64,000 nucleotides of DNA from Taishania sp964580465 (GCA_964580465.1 CAZOKJ010000005.1:49058-113057); one strand, 5' to 3'; counted from the stretch's first letter, positions 33,414-41,057 are shown. The notes: a model not told the origin generated them from the sequence alone. Translations and numbers: made by a program.

Positions 33414-33421
33414 TATATTTG
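33414..33421 (+). promoter_or_regulatory. Internal promoter before rpsH
   Basis: TATATTTG, a perfect -7 octamer, 90 bases before rpsH in the unusually wide rpsN-rpsH gap. A TTG lies at 33396-33398 with a short 15-base spacer. A transcript from here would begin ahead of the hairpin at 33452-33490. Confidence 0.5.
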
Positions 33422-33451
33422 CACCCAATTTTGTATTATTAACTGATTAAA

Positions 33452-33490
33452 GGTTCGGAATACCCTAATTTTTAGGGTGTTCCGAAAACC
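33452..33490 (+). other. rpsH leader hairpin
   Basis: TTCGGAATACCCTAA (33454-33468) pairs over 15 bp (one G-U) with TTAGGGTGTTCCGAA (33472-33486) around a 3-base loop; outer GG/CC can extend it. T9 follows only 12 bases later, so strict termination is doubtful. It lies 22 bases before rpsH and is a candidate attenuator or binding site for an r-protein. Confidence 0.75.
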
Positions 33491-33511
33491 ATAATCACAA
33501 TTTTTTTTTAT

Positions 33512-33910
33512 ATGTACACAGATCCAATAGCTGATTATTTGACTCGTATTCGTAATGCGAGTTCGGCTGGTTTAAAAACCGTTGAGATTCCTGCGTCAAA
33601 TACTAAAAAAGCGATTACAGCTATTTTATTTGACCAAGGGTATATCTCAAATTACAAGTTTGAAGATGATTCAAAGCAAGGAATTATTAAAATTGCTTTG
33701 AAGTACAATCCTTCTACTAGAGTTCCTGCAATTACTAAAATTGTAAGAGCATCTAAACCTGGTTTACGTAAATATGCTGGTGCGCAAGAATTGCCACGTG
33801 TATTAAACGGACTTGGAATTGCGATTGTTTCAACTTCTCACGGAGTAATCACAGATAAGGAAGCTAGAAAACAAAACGTTGGTGGAGAAGTTCTTTGCTA
33901 CGTATATTAA
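33512..33910 (+). CDS. rpsH: 30S ribosomal protein S8
   Basis: 132 residues, typical. MYTDPIADYLTRIRNASSAGLKTVEIPASNTKKAI and the C-terminal STSHGVITDKEARKQNVGGEVLCYVY are diagnostic. S8 binds the central domain of 16S rRNA and in E. coli represses the spc operon at the rplE region. Here a strong hairpin lies just before rpsH itself, so control may act at this point. 19 bp before rplF. Confidence 0.99.
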   Translation: MYTDPIADYLTRIRNASSAGLKTVEIPASNTKKAITAILFDQGYISNYKFEDDSKQGIIKIALKYNPSTRVPAITKIVRASKPGLRKYAGAQELPRVLNGLGIAIVSTSHGVITDKEARKQNVGGEVLCYVY

Positions 33911-33929
33911 TCTTTAAAAAATTAATAAA

Positions 33930-34487
33930 ATGTCAAGGATAGGTAAATCCCCAGTTAACATCCCGAGTGGAGTAGAAGTAAAGGTTGACGGTAACATCGT
34001 TACTGTTAAAGGTCCTAAAGGTCAGTTGACACAAGAAATTGACACTACATGTGTTAATTTGTCTATTGAAGACGGTGTCATCTCTTTCAGCCGCGTATCT
34101 GACGCACCAGATCACAGAGCAAAACATGGTTTATACCGTGCTTTAGTTCACAATATGTGTGTGGGCGTATCGGAAGGGTATAAAAAACAACTTGAAATTG
34201 TAGGTGTAGGGTTTAGTGCAAATGCTAACGGTCAATTGTTAGAGCTTGCATTAGGTTTCTCTCACCCAGTTGTTTTTCAAATGCCAAATGAAATTAAGTT
34301 GACAGCAGAAACTCAAAAAGGTAAGGCGCCAGTTGTGACGTTAGAATCACATGACAATCAACTTTTAGGTCAAGTAGCAGCTAAATTACGTTCTTTCCGT
34401 AAACCAGAGCCTTACAAAGGAAAAGGTATTAAATTTGTAGGTGAAGAACTTAGAAGAAAAGCAGGTAAATCTGCATCTAAAAAATAA
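33930..34487 (+). CDS. rplF: 50S ribosomal protein L6
   Basis: 185 residues. MSRIGKSPVNIPSGVEVKVDGNIVTVKGPKGQL and the C-terminal motif FRKPEPYKGKGIKFVGEELRRKAGK are diagnostic. L6 lies near the sarcin-ricin loop and the factor-binding site. 12 bp before rplR. Confidence 0.99.
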   Translation: MSRIGKSPVNIPSGVEVKVDGNIVTVKGPKGQLTQEIDTTCVNLSIEDGVISFSRVSDAPDHRAKHGLYRALVHNMCVGVSEGYKKQLEIVGVGFSANANGQLLELALGFSHPVVFQMPNEIKLTAETQKGKAPVVTLESHDNQLLGQVAAKLRSFRKPEPYKGKGIKFVGEELRRKAGKSASKK

Positions 34488-34499
34488 ACTTAATTAATT

Positions 34500-34853
34500 A
34501 TGGCATTTAGTAAATTAAATAAACGAGCAAAAATCAAAAGAAGAATCAGAAAGAAAATTTCTGGTACTACTTTGGTTCCAAGATTGTCAGTTTTCCGTAG
34601 TAATAAGCAAATTTATGCTCAAATCATTGATGATACTACAGGAAAAACGTTGGCATCAGCATCTTCTTACAAAAACAAAGCAGCAGAAAAAGTTGCTAAG
34701 CTTGAACAAGCTTCTATTGTTGGTAAAGAAGTAGCAGAAAAGGCAATTAAAGCTGGGATTCAATCTGTTGTGTTTGATCGCAATGGTTATTTGTATCACG
34801 GTAGAGTTAAATCATTAGCTAACTCGGCAAGAGAAGGCGGTTTAAAATTTTAA
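34500..34853 (+). CDS. rplR: 50S ribosomal protein L18
   Basis: 117 residues. RRIRKKISGTTLVPRLSVFRSNKQIYAQIIDD and VFDRNGYLYHGRVKSLANSAREGGLKF are diagnostic. L18 carries 5S rRNA together with L5. 3 bp before rpsE. Confidence 0.99.
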   Translation: MAFSKLNKRAKIKRRIRKKISGTTLVPRLSVFRSNKQIYAQIIDDTTGKTLASASSYKNKAAEKVAKLEQASIVGKEVAEKAIKAGIQSVVFDRNGYLYHGRVKSLANSAREGGLKF

Positions 34854-34856
34854 GAA

Positions 34857-35372
34857 ATGGCACAAGTATTGAACAGAGTAAAGTCTTCGGATATTGAGCT
34901 TAAAGATAAGTTGGTAGCCGTAAACCGCGTAACGAAAGTAACAAAGGGTGGTCGTGCCTTTTCTTTCTCTGCTATTGTTGTAGTTGGTGATGAAAATGGT
35001 ATTGTAGGTCATGGATTAGGTAAAGCTAAAGAGGTTACTGAAGCTATTACTAAAGGTATCGATGACGCTAAAAAGAACTTGATTAAAGTTCCAATCTTGA
35101 AAGGAACTGTTCCTCATGCTCAAAAAGGGAAGTTCTCTGGAGCAAGAGTTTTGTTGAAACCAGCTTCTGAAGGTACAGGGGTTATCGCAGGTGGTGCGAT
35201 GCGTGCTGTATTAGAAAGTGTTGGTATTCACAACGTATTGGCAAAATCACAAGGTTCATCAAATCCGCATAACGTAGTGAAAGCGACTATGGACGCTCTT
35301 TCTCAATTGAGAGACGCATCTTCAGTTGCTAGACAGCGTGGTATTTCGTTGGATAAAGTATTTAATGGTTAA
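34857..35372 (+). CDS. rpsE: 30S ribosomal protein S5
   Basis: 171 residues. ELKDKLVAVNRVTKVTKGGRAFSFSAIVVVGDENGIVGHGLGKA and SVGIHNVLAKSQGSSNPHNVVKATMDAL are diagnostic. S5 lies at the mRNA entry and affects decoding fidelity and spectinomycin response. 11 bp before rpmD. Confidence 0.99.
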   Translation: MAQVLNRVKSSDIELKDKLVAVNRVTKVTKGGRAFSFSAIVVVGDENGIVGHGLGKAKEVTEAITKGIDDAKKNLIKVPILKGTVPHAQKGKFSGARVLLKPASEGTGVIAGGAMRAVLESVGIHNVLAKSQGSSNPHNVVKATMDALSQLRDASSVARQRGISLDKVFNG

Positions 35373-35383
35373 TAGACAAGGAC

Positions 35384-35560
35384 ATGGCTAAAATTAAAAT
35401 TAAGCAAGTAAGAAGCGCTATTAATCGTCCAGCTGTACAAAAAGCTACGATTCAAGCGCTAGGATTGAGAAAGTTGAACGTTATCGTTGAAAAAGAAGCA
35501 ACTCCTCAAATCTTGGGAATGATTAAGAAAGTACAACACTTAGTTGAAGTTGTTGAATAA
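35384..35560 (+). CDS. rpmD: 50S ribosomal protein L30
   Basis: 58 residues, read directly from the sequence: MAKIKIKQVRSAINRPAV..., then ATIQALGLRKLNVIVEKE and a C-terminus LGMIKKVQHLVEVVE. This is the normal size and the motif of L30. It fills the gap between rpsE (11 bp) and rplO (20 bp), its standard place in the spc operon. Confidence 0.97.
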   Translation: MAKIKIKQVRSAINRPAVQKATIQALGLRKLNVIVEKEATPQILGMIKKVQHLVEVVE

Positions 35561-35580
35561 CTTATAAAAATTGATTTGAT

Positions 35581-36030
35581 ATGAGCACTTTACATAATTT
35601 AACTCCTGCAGCGGGTTCTGTATCTAGCAGAAAAAGAATCGCACGTGGTCAAGGTTCTGGCTACGGTGGTACTGCTACTCGCGGTCATAAAGGAGCAAAA
35701 TCTAGATCTGGTTATAGTAAGAAAATTGGATTTGAAGGGGGACAAATGCCGCTTCAAAGACGAGTTCCTAAATTCGGATTTAAAAACATCAATAGAGTTG
35801 AATATAAAGCTATTAACTTAGATATTATTCAAGAATTGATTGATCGTAAAAATGTTTCTGAAATTACTCCTGAAGTTTTAATGGAAAATGGATTGGTTTC
35901 AAGAAATGAGTTGGTTAAAATCTTAGGAAGAGGAGAGTTAACTGCAAAGATTAATGTTACAGCACACAAGTTTTCTGCATCTGCTAAAGAAGCAATTGAA
36001 AGCAAAGGTGGTAATTGTTCAGAAATCTAA
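35581..36030 (+). CDS. rplO: 50S ribosomal protein L15
   Basis: 149 residues. The Gly/Arg-rich N-terminal part (SRKRIARGQGSGYGGTATRGHKGAKSRSGY) and GFEGGQMPLQRRVPKFGFKN are diagnostic. L15 is a late assembly protein of the 50S subunit. 24 bp before secY. Confidence 0.99.
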   Translation: MSTLHNLTPAAGSVSSRKRIARGQGSGYGGTATRGHKGAKSRSGYSKKIGFEGGQMPLQRRVPKFGFKNINRVEYKAINLDIIQELIDRKNVSEITPEVLMENGLVSRNELVKILGRGELTAKINVTAHKFSASAKEAIESKGGNCSEI

Positions 36031-36054
36031 TTAACTTTGCCAACAAATTAAAAG

Positions 36055-37395
36055 ATGAAACGTTTTATACAGAACATAAAAAACATCTGGAAGGTGGAAG
36101 AGTTGAGAAAAAGAATTCTTTTAACTCTTTCACTTATATTAGTTTACCGTATAGGTTCATTTATTATTATTCCAGGTGTAAATTATACAGCTTTATCTCA
36201 TGCTAATCAAGCTGGATCAGCTAATATGTTAGAGGATTTGTTATCATTATTCTCTGGAGGTGGTTTTACTAATGCTTCTATTATGGCTTTGGGTATTATG
36301 CCTTATATTAGTGCTTCCATTATTATGCAATTATTGGGAATGGCTGTACCTGCAGTTCAAAAAATGCAAAATGAAGGTGAATCTGGTAGAAAACGTATCA
36401 ATAACTACACTCGAATTCTAACAGTTGGTATCGCTGCATTACAAGCTCCTACTTATGTAGCGCTTTACGTGCAAAGCAAAAATGCAATGCCTGCTGATGT
36501 AACATCTTTATGGTGGATTCAAACTGTATCAGTAATGATTGCTGGTACTATGTTTGCAGTGTGGTTAGGTGAGCGTATTACTGAGAAAGGTATCGGAAAT
36601 GGTATTTCTTTATTGATTACTGTTGGTATCCTTGCTCGTTTGCCTCAGGCATTTTTGTCTGAAATCGGTATCAATGCTGGTAACTTGATTAAAATTATTC
36701 TTGAAATTGTTGCATTTATGTTAGTGGTAATGGCTACGATTTTCATTGTTCAAGGTGTTCGTAGAATCCCTTTAAACTCTGCTAAAAGAGTTGTAGGTGG
36801 TGCACGTGACGTTGTTGAGCAAGGTTCTCGTAACTATTTGCCTATTAAAGTTAACGCTTCAGGAGTTATGCCAATCATTTTTGCTCAAGCAATTGTTACA
36901 ATTCCTATGATGTTGTTTGCATCAAATTCTGAAACTCCAAGTGCCTTACAAATGGCATTAGGAAATCCTTACGGATTGTGGTATAATGTTCTTTTAGCAA
37001 CATTAATCATTGTGTTTACTTATTTCTACACTGCGATTATGATTAATCCTAAGAAAATTGCTGAGGATTTGAAGAAAAGTGGTGGTTTTATCCCTGGTGT
37101 TAGACCAGGTGAGGAAACAGCTGAATATGTTGACTCATTGGTTTCTAGAATTACATTACCTGGATCATTGTTTTTAGCATTGATTGCTATTTTGCCTGCT
37201 TTTGCTTCTATTGCTGGAGTGAACGGTCAGTTTGCAATGTTCTTTGGAGGTACTTCAATTTTGATTATGGTTGGTGTTGTATTAGATACTTTACAACAAA
37301 TTGAGTCTTATTTATTAAATCGCCACATGGATGGTTTAATGGACGGAACTCGCATCCAAGGTAGAAGATCAGCTAACGAATTATCAGGTTTCTAG
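36055..37395 (+). CDS. secY: Preprotein translocase subunit SecY
   Basis: 446 residues with ten transmembrane helices. The N-terminal KNIWKVEELRKRILLTLSLILVYRIGSFIIIPGVNY, the GIMPYISASIIMQLL plug-side segment and the cytoplasmic loop NPKKIAEDLKKSGGFIPGVRPGEETAEYVD are clear. SecY forms the inner-membrane channel used by all Sec-dependent proteins, including the T9SS cargo encoded elsewhere in this window. infA follows after 3 bp. Confidence 0.99.
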   Translation: MKRFIQNIKNIWKVEELRKRILLTLSLILVYRIGSFIIIPGVNYTALSHANQAGSANMLEDLLSLFSGGGFTNASIMALGIMPYISASIIMQLLGMAVPAVQKMQNEGESGRKRINNYTRILTVGIAALQAPTYVALYVQSKNAMPADVTSLWWIQTVSVMIAGTMFAVWLGERITEKGIGNGISLLITVGILARLPQAFLSEIGINAGNLIKIILEIVAFMLVVMATIFIVQGVRRIPLNSAKRVVGGARDVVEQGSRNYLPIKVNASGVMPIIFAQAIVTIPMMLFASNSETPSALQMALGNPYGLWYNVLLATLIIVFTYFYTAIMINPKKIAEDLKKSGGFIPGVRPGEETAEYVDSLVSRITLPGSLFLALIAILPAFASIAGVNGQFAMFFGGTSILIMVGVVLDTLQQIESYLLNRHMDGLMDGTRIQGRRSANELSGF

Positions 37396-37398
37396 AAT

Positions 37399-37617
37399 AT
37401 GGCTAAGCAAACATCGATAGAACAAGACGGAACAATTATTGAAGCATTGTCAAATGCTATGTTTCGTGTTGAGTTAGAAAACGGTCACGTTATCACTGCA
37501 CATATTTCTGGTAAAATGCGTATGTTTTACATCAAAATTTTACCTGGAGATAGAGTGAAGGTTGAAATGTCACCGTATGATTTGACGAAAGGGCGTATCT
37601 CTTTCAGATATAAGTAG
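37399..37617 (+). CDS. infA: Translation initiation factor IF-1
   Basis: 72 residues, exactly typical. QDGTIIEALSNAMFRVELENGHVITAHISGKMR and GDRVKVEMSPYDLTKGRISFRYK are diagnostic. IF-1 occupies the A site during initiation. Its place between secY and rpmJ is standard in Bacteroidota. Confidence 0.99.
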   Translation: MAKQTSIEQDGTIIEALSNAMFRVELENGHVITAHISGKMRMFYIKILPGDRVKVEMSPYDLTKGRISFRYK

Positions 37618-37652
37618 AATAGAAGCTCAAAATATATTAAAAATTTTAAAAA

Positions 37653-37769
37653 ATGAAAGTTAGAGCATCAGTAAAGAAACGTACTGCAGATTGCAAAATC
37701 GTTAAAAGAAAAGGAAGAGTTTATGTGATTAATAAAAAGAATCCTAAACTTAAACAAAGACAAGGTTAA
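37653..37769 (+). CDS. rpmJ: 50S ribosomal protein L36
   Basis: 38 residues, read directly: MKVRASVKKRTADCKIVKRK, then GRVYVINKKNPKLKQRQG. It keeps only one of the zinc-binding cysteines (C14), with DCKIVKRKG in place of CKxxCRxGG, so it is a zinc-free variant; this form is common in Bacteroidota. 35 bp after infA, 12 bp before rpsM. Confidence 0.97.
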   Translation: MKVRASVKKRTADCKIVKRKGRVYVINKKNPKLKQRQG

Positions 37770-37781
37770 TATTTAGAAAGT

Positions 37782-38147
37782 ATGGCACGTATTGCAGGTA
37801 TAGATTTACCAAAGAATAAAAGAGGTGTTGTTGGGTTAACTTACATCTTTGGTATCGGAAGAAGCACAGCTTCTAAAATTTTAAAAGAGAACAACATCGA
37901 TGAAAACATCAAAGTTTCTGACTGGAACGATGATCAAATTGGTTTGATTCGTGAAGCAGTTAATACTATTAAAGTAGAAGGTGCATTGCGTTCTGAAATC
38001 CAATTGAACATTAAACGTTTGATGGATATCGGTTGTAACAGAGGAATTCGTCACCGCGCTGGTCTTCCATTAAGAGGTCAACGTACAAAGAACAACTCTC
38101 GTACTCGTAAAGGAAGAAGAAAAACAGTTGCTAACAAGAAAAAATAA
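37782..38147 (+). CDS. rpsM: 30S ribosomal protein S13
   Basis: 121 residues. MARIAGIDLPKNKRGVVGLTYIFGIGRSTA and RHRAGLPLRGQRTKNNSRTRKGRRKTVANKK are diagnostic. S13 contacts the P-site tRNA and forms bridges to the 50S subunit. It opens the alpha block without a clear promoter. 48 bp before rpsK. Confidence 0.99.
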   Translation: MARIAGIDLPKNKRGVVGLTYIFGIGRSTASKILKENNIDENIKVSDWNDDQIGLIREAVNTIKVEGALRSEIQLNIKRLMDIGCNRGIRHRAGLPLRGQRTKNNSRTRKGRRKTVANKKK

Positions 38148-38195
38148 TTTTTCTTGATCTGTTTTTAAGTTTAATAAAACAATAGCTAAATACAA

Positions 38196-38582
38196 ATGGC
38201 AAAATCGAATCAAAAAAAGAAGAAGAATGTCAAAGTAGATGCATTAGGTGAAGCGCATATCCAAGCTTCCTTCAATAATGTTATTATTTCTTTGACTAAC
38301 GGCAGTGGTCAAGTTATTTCTTGGTCTTCAGCTGGTAAAATGGGCTTTAGAGGTTCTAAAAAGAACACTCCTTATGCTGCTGGCGTTTGTGCTACGGATG
38401 CTGCAAAAGAAGCTCATGACTTCGGATTACGTCGCGTTAAAGTTTTTGTAAAAGGACCAGGTGCAGGTCGTGAATCTGCAATCCGATCTTTGCACAATGC
38501 TGGTATCGAAGTAACTGAAATTATTGACGTTACTCCATTACCGCACAACGGTTGTCGTCCTCCGAAAAAACGTCGCGTTTAA
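38196..38582 (+). CDS. rpsK: 30S ribosomal protein S11
   Basis: 128 residues. GEAHIQASFNNVIISLTNGSGQVISWSSAGKMGFRGSKKNTPYAA and DVTPLPHNGCRPPKKRRV are diagnostic. S11 lies on the 30S platform near the Shine-Dalgarno helix. The following gap is 82 bp and holds the rpsD leader structure. Confidence 0.99.
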   Translation: MAKSNQKKKKNVKVDALGEAHIQASFNNVIISLTNGSGQVISWSSAGKMGFRGSKKNTPYAAGVCATDAAKEAHDFGLRRVKVFVKGPGAGRESAIRSLHNAGIEVTEIIDVTPLPHNGCRPPKKRRV

Positions 38583-38599
38583 TTAGTAATTATAACCAG

Positions 38600-38647
38600 A
38601 AAAGGGAGTACATCGTCGAAGGAAAGCCTTAATTCACGATGCCTTTT
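38600..38647 (+). other. rpsD leader RNA structure
   Basis: A three-tier stem: AAAAGG (38600-38605) with CCTTTT (38642-38647); CATCGT (38611-38616) with ACGATG (38636-38641); AAGG (38619-38622) with CCTT (38627-38630); with a 5-base bulge (GAGTA) and a 2x5 internal loop. It lies 17 bases before rpsD. S4 autoregulates by binding leader RNA in other bacteria, so this is a candidate S4 site; no match to known leaders was tested. Confidence 0.7.
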
Positions 38648-38664
38648 CACAATTTAAAGTTAAA

Positions 38665-39273
38665 ATGGCAAGATATACAGGTCCAAAAACAAAAATTGCT
38701 CGTCGCTTCCGTGATCCTATTTTCGGTGCAGACAAGTCTTTAGAAAAACGTCCTTACGGTCCTGGACAACATGGTCCAGCTAAACGTCGTGGTGGAAAAC
38801 AATCTGAGTACGCTATTCAGTTAGCTGAAAAACAAAAAGCAAAATACACTTATGGTATTTTGGAGCGTCAATTCTCTAACTTGTACAATAAAGCAAATGC
38901 TAAACCTGGTATTACAGGTGAGATTTTGTTACAGTTATGTGAAACTCGTTTAGACAACACTGTTTACCGTTTAGGTATCGTTTCTACAAGAAGCGCTGCT
39001 CGTCAATTAGTTTCTCACAAACATATTACTGTTAACGGAGAGATTGTAAACATTCCTTCATACCAATTGAAAGTTGGTGATGTTGTTGGAGTAAGAGAAA
39101 AATCTAAATCTTTAGAGGTTATCACTAGCTCTTTATCAACTAGCGCTAAAAACTATGATTGGTTGTCTTGGGATAAAGCAACTATGTCTGGAAAATTATT
39201 AGCTGTACCTGCTCGTGATATGATTCCTGAAAATATCAAGGAACAGTTAATCGTCGAGTTGTACTCTAAATAA
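38665..39273 (+). CDS. rpsD: 30S ribosomal protein S4
   Basis: 202 residues. MARYTGPKTKIARRFRDPIFG, the zinc-free N-terminal part, and the S4 RNA-binding domain ETRLDNTVYRLGIVSTRSAARQLVSHKHITVNG are clear. S4 starts assembly of the 30S body and is a translational repressor of its own operon in several phyla. A structured leader precedes it and a 98-bp gap with another hairpin follows. Confidence 0.99.
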   Translation: MARYTGPKTKIARRFRDPIFGADKSLEKRPYGPGQHGPAKRRGGKQSEYAIQLAEKQKAKYTYGILERQFSNLYNKANAKPGITGEILLQLCETRLDNTVYRLGIVSTRSAARQLVSHKHITVNGEIVNIPSYQLKVGDVVGVREKSKSLEVITSSLSTSAKNYDWLSWDKATMSGKLLAVPARDMIPENIKEQLIVELYSK

Positions 39274-39294
39274 TAAAATTAATTAATCATTGGA

Positions 39295-39347
39295 TTGGAG
39301 CCAAAGGGTTGAGTAGTTTCTTCAGCTACTCAACCGCGCAACTCCAA
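39295..39347 (+). other. rpoA leader hairpin
   Basis: GGTTGAGTAG (39307-39316) pairs perfectly with CTACTCAACC (39326-39335); an outer TTGGAG (39295-39300) pairs with CTCCAA (39342-39347) across a 6x6 internal loop. No T-run follows. It fills the centre of the rpsD-rpoA gap, 25 bases before the rpoA start. Confidence 0.75.
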
Positions 39348-39371
39348 AACAATTAAAACGAAGAATAACAA

Positions 39372-40364
39372 ATGGCAATTTTAGATTTTCAAAAGCCTGA
39401 TAAAGTCATCATGATTCAATCTGATGAGCATCATGGTCAATTTGAATTCCGTCCGTTAGAACCTGGTTACGGAATCACTATTGGTAACGCTTTGCGTCGT
39501 ATCTTATTATCTTCTTTGGAAGGTTTCGCAATCTCTTCAATTAAGATTAAAGGTGCTGACCACGAGTTTACAACTATTAAAGGAGTTGTGGAAGACGTTA
39601 CTGAAATCATCTTGAACTTAAAACAAGTTCGCTTTAAGCAACAAATTGAAGGTACTGATACTGAAACTTTTTCTGTTTCTATTTCTGGACAAGAGCAATT
39701 GACTGCTGGTGATTTAGGTAAATTCACTTCTGCTTTCCAAGTTTTAAATCCAAGTTTAGTGATTTGTAACTTAAATAGTTCTGTTAAATTGGAAATGGAA
39801 ATCACAATTATTAAAGGTCGCGGGTATGTTCCTTCTGAAGAAAACAGAATTAGCGGAGCTGCTTTCGGTACAATTTTTGTCGATTCTATCTTTACTCCAA
39901 TTAAAAATGTTAAATATGCGATTGAAAACTATCGTGTTGAGCAAAAAACGGACTATGAAAAACTTGTTTTAGACATCACTACAGATGGTTCAATCCATCC
40001 TAAAGATGCTTTAAAAGAAGCTGCTAAAATTTTAATTCACCACTTTATGTTGTTCTCTGATGAGCGCATCACATTGGATAGTGAAGTTAAAGCCGAAACA
40101 GAAGAGTTTGATGAGACTTCTTTACACATGAGACAATTGTTGAAATCTAAATTAGTAGATATGGACTTGTCTGTTCGTGCATTGAACTGTTTGAAAGCTG
40201 CTGATGTTGAAACATTGGGTGATTTAGTTTCTTACAATAAGAACGATTTATTGAAGTTCCGTAACTTTGGTAAAAAATCATTGACTGAATTGGAAGACTT
40301 AGTGGATAACAAAGGGCTTACTTTCGGTATGAATGTTTCTAAATATAAATTAGACAAAGACTAG
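39372..40364 (+). CDS. rpoA: RNA polymerase alpha subunit
   Basis: 330 residues. The N-terminal domain has EFRPLEPGYGITIGNALRRILLSSLEG (assembly and beta contact); the C-terminal domain has LDMDLSVRALNCLKAADVETLGDLV and RNFGKKSLTELEDLVDNKGL (UP-element and activator contact). The subunit starts assembly of RNA polymerase and its C-terminal domain would be the contact for class II activators such as the one predicted for norC. 99 bp before rplQ. Confidence 0.99.
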   Translation: MAILDFQKPDKVIMIQSDEHHGQFEFRPLEPGYGITIGNALRRILLSSLEGFAISSIKIKGADHEFTTIKGVVEDVTEIILNLKQVRFKQQIEGTDTETFSVSISGQEQLTAGDLGKFTSAFQVLNPSLVICNLNSSVKLEMEITIIKGRGYVPSEENRISGAAFGTIFVDSIFTPIKNVKYAIENYRVEQKTDYEKLVLDITTDGSIHPKDALKEAAKILIHHFMLFSDERITLDSEVKAETEEFDETSLHMRQLLKSKLVDMDLSVRALNCLKAADVETLGDLVSYNKNDLLKFRNFGKKSLTELEDLVDNKGLTFGMNVSKYKLDKD

Positions 40365-40433
40365 TATCGCGGTAAATTAAATTAATAATGGCGTAATAGG
40401 TGGTAAAGTTAACGCGATACTCAATTAACTTTA
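40364..40433 (+). other. rplQ leader: potential H-type pseudoknot or competing hairpins
   Basis: Stem A: GTATCGCG (40364-40371) with CGCGATAC (40413-40420), perfect. Stem B: TAAAGTTAA (40404-40412) with TTAACTTTA (40425-40433), perfect and extendable by G-U pairs. The 3' arm of A lies inside the loop of B and directly abuts its 5' arm, so the two form an H-type pseudoknot or exclude each other. It starts at the last base of the rpoA stop and ends 30 bases before rplQ. Confidence 0.7.
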
Positions 40434-40463
40434 TTAACCGTTACTTACGAAATTTAAAACAAA

Positions 40464-40985
40464 ATGAGACACGGAAAAAAAGTAAATCATTTAGGTAGAA
40501 CAGCTTCTCACAGAAAAGCAATGCTATCTAACATGGCGTCTTCGCTTATCATGCATAAGCGCATTAATACAACTGTTGCTAAAGCTAAAGCTTTAAGAGT
40601 TTACATCGAACCTCTTTTGACTAAATCAAAAGAAGATACAACTCACAACAGAAGAACGGTTTTCAGTTATTTACAAGACAAAGAAGTTGTTACTGAATTA
40701 TTCAGAACAGTTGCTCCTAAAATTGCTGATCGTCCAGGTGGATATACTCGTATCATCCGTACAGGATTCCGTTTAGGTGATAACGCTGAAATGTGTATGA
40801 TTGAATTAGTTGATTTCAATGAATTATACACTAACGAAAAAGCGAAGAAAACTACTCGACGTTCTAGAAGAGGTGGTTCTAAAGCTGAAGCTGCTGCTCC
40901 TGCTGCAGAAGTTGCTGAAGAAACAACTGAAACTCCTGAAGCACCTGCTGCTGATGCTACAGAAGAAACAGAAGATAAAGAGTAA
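40464..40985 (+). CDS. rplQ: 50S ribosomal protein L17 with acidic C-terminal tail
   Basis: 173 residues. The core (1-~120: MRHGKKVNHLGRTASHRKAMLSNMASSLI ... GGYTRIIRTGFRLGDNAEMCMIELVDF) is a normal L17. It is followed by a linker and a ~35-residue low-complexity tail of Ala, Glu and Thr (residues ~138-173) after a basic TTRRSRRGG patch. Such tails are seen in other Bacteroidota L17 proteins. L17 lies near the tunnel exit. Last gene of the cluster, ending in a strong terminator. Confidence 0.98.
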   Translation: MRHGKKVNHLGRTASHRKAMLSNMASSLIMHKRINTTVAKAKALRVYIEPLLTKSKEDTTHNRRTVFSYLQDKEVVTELFRTVAPKIADRPGGYTRIIRTGFRLGDNAEMCMIELVDFNELYTNEKAKKTTRRSRRGGSKAEAAAPAAEVAEETTETPEAPAADATEETEDKE

Positions 40986-41002
40986 TTTTAACTCATTTAT
41001 AC

Positions 41003-41036
41003 AAAGAGGGATGTCATTTGACATCCCTCTTTTGTT
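41003..41036 (+). terminator. Terminator of the ribosomal super-cluster
   Basis: AAAGAGGGATGTCA (41003-41016) and TGACATCCCTCTTT (41019-41032) form a perfect 14-bp stem with a two-base loop, followed by a T-rich tract; 17 bases after the rplQ stop. It would also work on the minus strand for the TIGR02757 gene. Confidence 0.93.
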
Positions 41037-41057
41037 TTATAATGGTTTTTAATTTTG

